Positions 6,944 to 9,263 of a DNA stretch of 9,263 nt are shown here, piece after piece. Below the pieces are notes generated by a model. It did no database searches, was not told the origin of the DNA, and saw nothing but the letters and a program-made list of their open reading frames with translations. Numbering within the stretch: position 1 is the stretch's first letter; each line of letters begins with the position of its first letter. This DNA is from Bacillota bacterium. Lineage in GTDB: Bacteria > Bacillota > Dethiobacteria > SKNC01. The translations under genes were made by a program, and so were the position numbers. The stretch is from positions 1 through 9,263 of the forward strand of contig SKNC01000025.1 in NCBI GenBank assembly GCA_007120745.1, in the 5' to 3' direction.

Positions 6944-6950
6944 TCACCTC
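6944..6950 (-). promoter_or_regulatory. Ribosome binding site that fixes the YIEGIA start
   Basis: The minus strand reads GAGGTGA at 6950-6944, five bases before the ATG at 6938. It supports that ATG over the GTG at 6947, which falls within this site and has no good ribosome binding site of its own. Confidence 0.75.
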
Positions 6951-7018
6951 TGAGATTTATAATTTAGCCTGCGTGACAAATTGTTTTATCAACAGGTTCA
7001 AATCTGTACCATGGGCTT

Positions 7019-8371
7019 TTATTCATTAGATTCATTTTTGTCCTGCCCGGAGTTATTTTCCTGTGTATTGCTTTCATCCTGGTTATTTTCTTCTGGACTG
7101 ATTTCTTCAGCAAATTCTGTGTCATAATCCTGATTCTTTATTTTTTCCTTTGCCCCACCGGCAATATCTCTAAATTCCCTGGTAGTGAAATTCTTAAGTT
7201 TTGCCTTCATTTCCTCAAGGTTTTCGGTACTGATAAACAGGTAGGCAGCAGCAGCGGCAGCTACTAAAAACAGCAGGCCAATTACCTGGTCGACTGCAGT
7301 ACCCCCAGGACCTCCACGGGTGTCTGGAGATAAGCCAATTTGTTCACTGCCTTCCTTAGTGCCGTATAAATAATTATCAATCACACCGGCAAAAATGGCA
7401 ATGGACTCCTCGGCATCCGACTTTTTGTTTTCATGAGCGCCTACTTCCAAAAGCATGGCCCTTGGGGTCAAATCCTGGTTGTAGCTTCCCTGTGCCATAA
7501 GAATTCCTTTTACCAGGTTAGGATGCAGCTCATCGGCCGATGATTTCAACCCTTCCGCAAACTGCTGGTTGCTGGCAGAGTTCTGGTTCTGCCGGCCTAC
7601 TACCATTAAAACCTGGACTCTTTCTTCTCCTTCAATCTCCTCCAGATATTCCTCCGGCGGCACGGCATCCCGGTGAACATCAAACAGGGCATCGGGCTCC
7701 TCCTGAAGAAGTTCTTCTGCTGTCCTTCGGGAACGCATGTAGGCACCGGAATCGTGAGGGACATGGGGTTCTTCCGAATGAATAGCTGTAATGCCCCTAT
7801 CTTCCAGGGCTGAGGACAGGGATTTGCCAACATCAAGAATCCCCCCTCCCTCCGGAAGGCTCTCTTCCCCGTCATCGGGAACATAGGACTCCGCTCCATG
7901 ACTGTGGTAAATACCAATCACCCGGTTTCCCTGACCATCTTGTTCTCTCTGAAACAAGGCAGGAACATTAAAAACAAACAGTCTTTCCCCAATTCCACTG
8001 AATATTTCCCGGAAAAAACCGCTTTCAGCCTGTGTCCTTTCAATTTCCCGGGCATGGGCAGTATAATCTACTACGTTATGAACTTCATACAACTTGTTCT
8101 CACCACAAATATAACGGTCTCCCACATGAATATGCCTGGCCGTCCTCAGGATTGGATTATCATTTTCATCAACCATGGTATAATGGTTTCCATCTCCTGT
8201 CTCATCCAGGTTAAACAGTTCAAAAAAATCCCTTGTTTCGGCCCTTTGGACCTGAGAATAAACTGCATCCTTACCGGGACCATTTTCCCAGGCCATCAAC
8301 TGGAAAATACCTGCCAAAATTATTACCAGAACAACTGCTGCAAAAGTAAATTTTCTATAGATATTATTCAT
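7019..8371 (-). CDS. spoIIP: Stage II sporulation protein P-type hydrolase, anchored at both ends
   Basis: SpoIIP enzymes are zinc-dependent peptidoglycan amidase/endopeptidases that work with SpoIID and SpoIIM to thin septal wall and drive engulfment. From the ATG at 8371 the protein has 450 residues. It has a membrane anchor at about 8-27, an accessory region near 60-110 (Y-T-M-V-D-E-N ... H-V-G-D-R-Y-I), and a catalytic domain from about 150. Visible there are I-Y-H-S-H-G-A-E-S-Y (154-163, candidate ligands H156 and E161), D-V-H-R-D (231-235) and M-L-L-E-V-G (306-311, E309). Unlike the classical protein it has a second hydrophobic segment (363-380) and an acidic Asn/Glu/Gln tail to 450. 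The start is set by AGGGGGGTGA (8386-8377); reading further upstream only adds a low-complexity shadow of the neighbouring gene. The DUF1614 stop is one base away. The gpr-linked canonical spoIIP is probably elsewhere in the genome. Confidence 0.9.
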   Translation of the reverse strand: MNNIYRKFTFAAVVLVIILAGIFQLMAWENGPGKDAVYSQVQRAETRDFFELFNLDETGDGNHYTMVDENDNPILRTARHIHVGDRYICGENKLYEVHNVVDYTAHAREIERTQAESGFFREIFSGIGERLFVFNVPALFQREQDGQGNRVIGIYHSHGAESYVPDDGEESLPEGGGILDVGKSLSSALEDRGITAIHSEEPHVPHDSGAYMRSRRTAEELLQEEPDALFDVHRDAVPPEEYLEEIEGEERVQVLMVVGRQNQNSASNQQFAEGLKSSADELHPNLVKGILMAQGSYNQDLTPRAMLLEVGAHENKKSDAEESIAIFAGVIDNYLYGTKEGSEQIGLSPDTRGGPGGTAVDQVIGLLFLVAAAAAAYLFISTENLEEMKAKLKNFTTREFRDIAGGAKEKIKNQDYDTEFAEEISPEENNQDESNTQENNSGQDKNESNE

Positions 8372-8372
8372 G

Positions 8373-9083
8373 CTATTCACCCCCCTGGTGTTCAGGATTG
8401 TCTCCCTGATTGTGATGTTCTTCATGATCGCCCTGATTTTCATTATTCTCATGATGTTCCTGTTCACGGTTGAAAGAAGCAGGCCTTTGGATCCGTTCCC
8501 TGGTTTCCCCTACAATTTCCGCCAGGGAGACGGCAATCAGGCCGGCGATAATAATTCCATCAAAAATTCCTGCTCCCCCTATGACCAAACTGCCCGCCCC
8601 TCCGATGAGGGCAACTTCAAAACGAGATACCACATCCATTAATATCATGGATCCTGTTCCAGCAATAAAAGCAGACCTTCGGGACCTTCCTGCCAGGTAA
8701 CCTACCACTCCTGCCAGCAGTGCAAAAATATACATGGGATCCAAAATATAATTATAGGTAGGTTCCGTGGGAATAATTTTCGTAGCTCCATAAACTACAA
8801 TCGTGGCAATGATTAAAGCAATCACTGCCCTCCTCTTTTCTTTGACCGTATCAGCTCTTACTAAAAGATAACCAATTAAAACAATGGGCAGGATACCGCC
8901 GCCGATATTAATGCTTACATTTTGAGTTATGGGAATATCGGGGATAAATGTTCCTACCAGAATCGCCCCTATAAATAGGAGCGCCTGTCTGTCCGTAAGC
9001 GCCATTCTGTCTAAAATCCGCTGGGCAAATCCCAGATAAATTAAGACACCAATGATTACCAATAGAACCATGCCAGCTGCCAT
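8373..9083 (-). CDS. DUF1614 family multi-pass membrane protein
   Basis: This 236-residue protein is very hydrophobic, with likely membrane segments near 3-19, 34-48, 60-76, 86-102, 118-132, 138-150 and 158-192. It contains glycine-rich stretches (G-G-A-G-S-L-V-I-G-G-A-G-I-F-D-G at 161-176) and matches the DUF1614 type of Firmicutes membrane proteins. From about 200 it ends in a charged tail rich in His, Glu, Asn and Gln with repeated N-Q-G-D units (217-219 region and 225-228). The His/acid-rich tail could bind metal, but that is speculation. The ATG at 9083 follows AAAGGA at ten bases. It is the first gene of the operon after the 9198-9233 terminator, and its stop lies one base before the SpoIIP start. 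Function is unknown; its pairing with SpoIIP suggests a role in the septal or engulfing membrane. Confidence 0.85.
   Translation of the reverse strand: MAAGMVLLVIIGVLIYLGFAQRILDRMALTDRQALLFIGAILVGTFIPDIPITQNVSINIGGGILPIVLIGYLLVRADTVKEKRRAVIALIIATIVVYGATKIIPTEPTYNYILDPMYIFALLAGVVGYLAGRSRRSAFIAGTGSMILMDVVSRFEVALIGGAGSLVIGGAGIFDGIIIAGLIAVSLAEIVGETRERIQRPASFNREQEHHENNENQGDHEEHHNQGDNPEHQGGE
8377..8386 (-). promoter_or_regulatory. Ribosome binding site that fixes the SpoIIP-type start
   Basis: The minus strand reads AGGGGGGTGA five bases before the ATG at 8371, inside the last codons of the DUF1614 gene. It argues for the short start and against in-frame starts up to 8467 that overlap the DUF1614 tail. 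Confidence 0.8.
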
Positions 9084-9109
9084 TCATATCACATCCTTTA
9101 TAGTTGATT

Positions 9110-9142
9110 AAAAAGTAACTGCGTATACTCTCTTCAGCAGTT
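9110..9142 (-). other. Weak leader hairpin before the DUF1614 gene
   Basis: On the minus strand AACTGC (9142-9137) can pair with GCAGTT (9122-9117) across a 14-base loop, followed by AC and five T's (9114-9110). It lies 27 bases upstream of the DUF1614 start. The stem is only 6 bp, so it may be a weak attenuator or simply chance. Confidence 0.25.
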
Positions 9143-9197
9143 TCTAGCTATTTCTATAGTAACCAAAAACATTGGTTTTATCCGTTTTGAAGACAGT

Positions 9198-9233
9198 AAA
9201 AAAACTATCCGTATTCTTTAAATACGGATAGTT
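9198..9233 (-). terminator. Intrinsic terminator of the gene upstream of this operon
   Basis: A perfect 13-bp stem (arms 9233-9221 and 9215-9203) surrounds a 5-base loop and runs into seven T's on the minus strand (9204-9198). The plus strand has no T tract after the stem, so it terminates minus-strand transcription arriving from beyond 9263. It marks the upstream edge of the ten-gene operon. The region 9084-9197 between it and the DUF1614 start holds no gene, only short hairpins and no clear promoter. Confidence 0.9.
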
Positions 9234-9263
9234 AAAAATGAATTACTATTTATTTTCCAATTA

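Noticed and set aside
6939..7018. Possible promoter or terminator between the SpoIIP-type and YIEGIA genes
   Set aside because: TTGATA and TTGTCA occur, but no -10 lies at a suitable distance, and no stem with a T tract is present.
7606..7917. Minus-strand open frame of 103 codons inside the SpoIIP-type gene
   Set aside because: It is an alternative frame within the catalytic domain of SpoIIP and has no recognisable motifs.
8372..8467. N-terminal extension of the SpoIIP-type gene up to an ATG at 8467
   Set aside because: The extra 32 residues are low-complexity Ile/Met/Arg read out of frame from the DUF1614 tail. The ATG at 8371 has an excellent ribosome binding site and precedes the membrane anchor directly.

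Overview
The window reads as one long minus-strand operon from an endospore-forming Firmicute, most likely a Clostridia-class anaerobe. The evidence is a SpoIIP-type sporulation hydrolase, a YIEGIA-motif protein with its small partner, two DUF3189 proteins, a PDZ/radical-SAM-like DUF512 protein, and the start of a gene whose first codons match spoIVA. Genus cannot be fixed from the sequence. No plus-strand gene is credible, and I see no tRNA, rRNA, CRISPR array, prophage or intact insertion sequence.

Layout in transcription order (right to left). At 9198-9233 is a strong intrinsic terminator for an upstream gene outside the window. A leader of about 115 bases with two weak hairpins follows. 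Next come a DUF1614 membrane protein (9083-8373), a SpoIIP-family protein anchored at both ends (8371-7019), a YIEGIA membrane protein (6938-6048), its 63-residue partner (6029-5838), tandem DUF3189 proteins (5826-5362 and 5361-4873), a DUF512 protein (4835-3417), the ribosome-assembly GTPase der (3451-2126), the acyltransferase plsY (2039-1416) and the dehydrogenase gpsA (1262-225). A second terminator (174-124) closes the unit. Behind it lie a sigma-E-like promoter (114-86), a strong ribosome binding site (41-34) and a TTG start (25) for the truncated spoIVA-like gene.

Functionally the cluster joins phospholipid synthesis (GpsA makes sn-glycerol-3-phosphate, PlsY acylates it) and ribosome assembly (Der) with spore-envelope functions. 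From memory, Bacillus subtilis has a related order (yphB/seaA, ypzH, der, gpsA, spoIVA), so the core is ancestral synteny. The Clostridia-type additions are DUF1614, the second-type SpoIIP, the DUF3189 pair and DUF512. These poorly characterised genes are the best candidates for an undescribed sporulation module. The other unexplained element is a 34-bp palindromic repeat between plsY and gpsA that resembles REP-type mobile debris.
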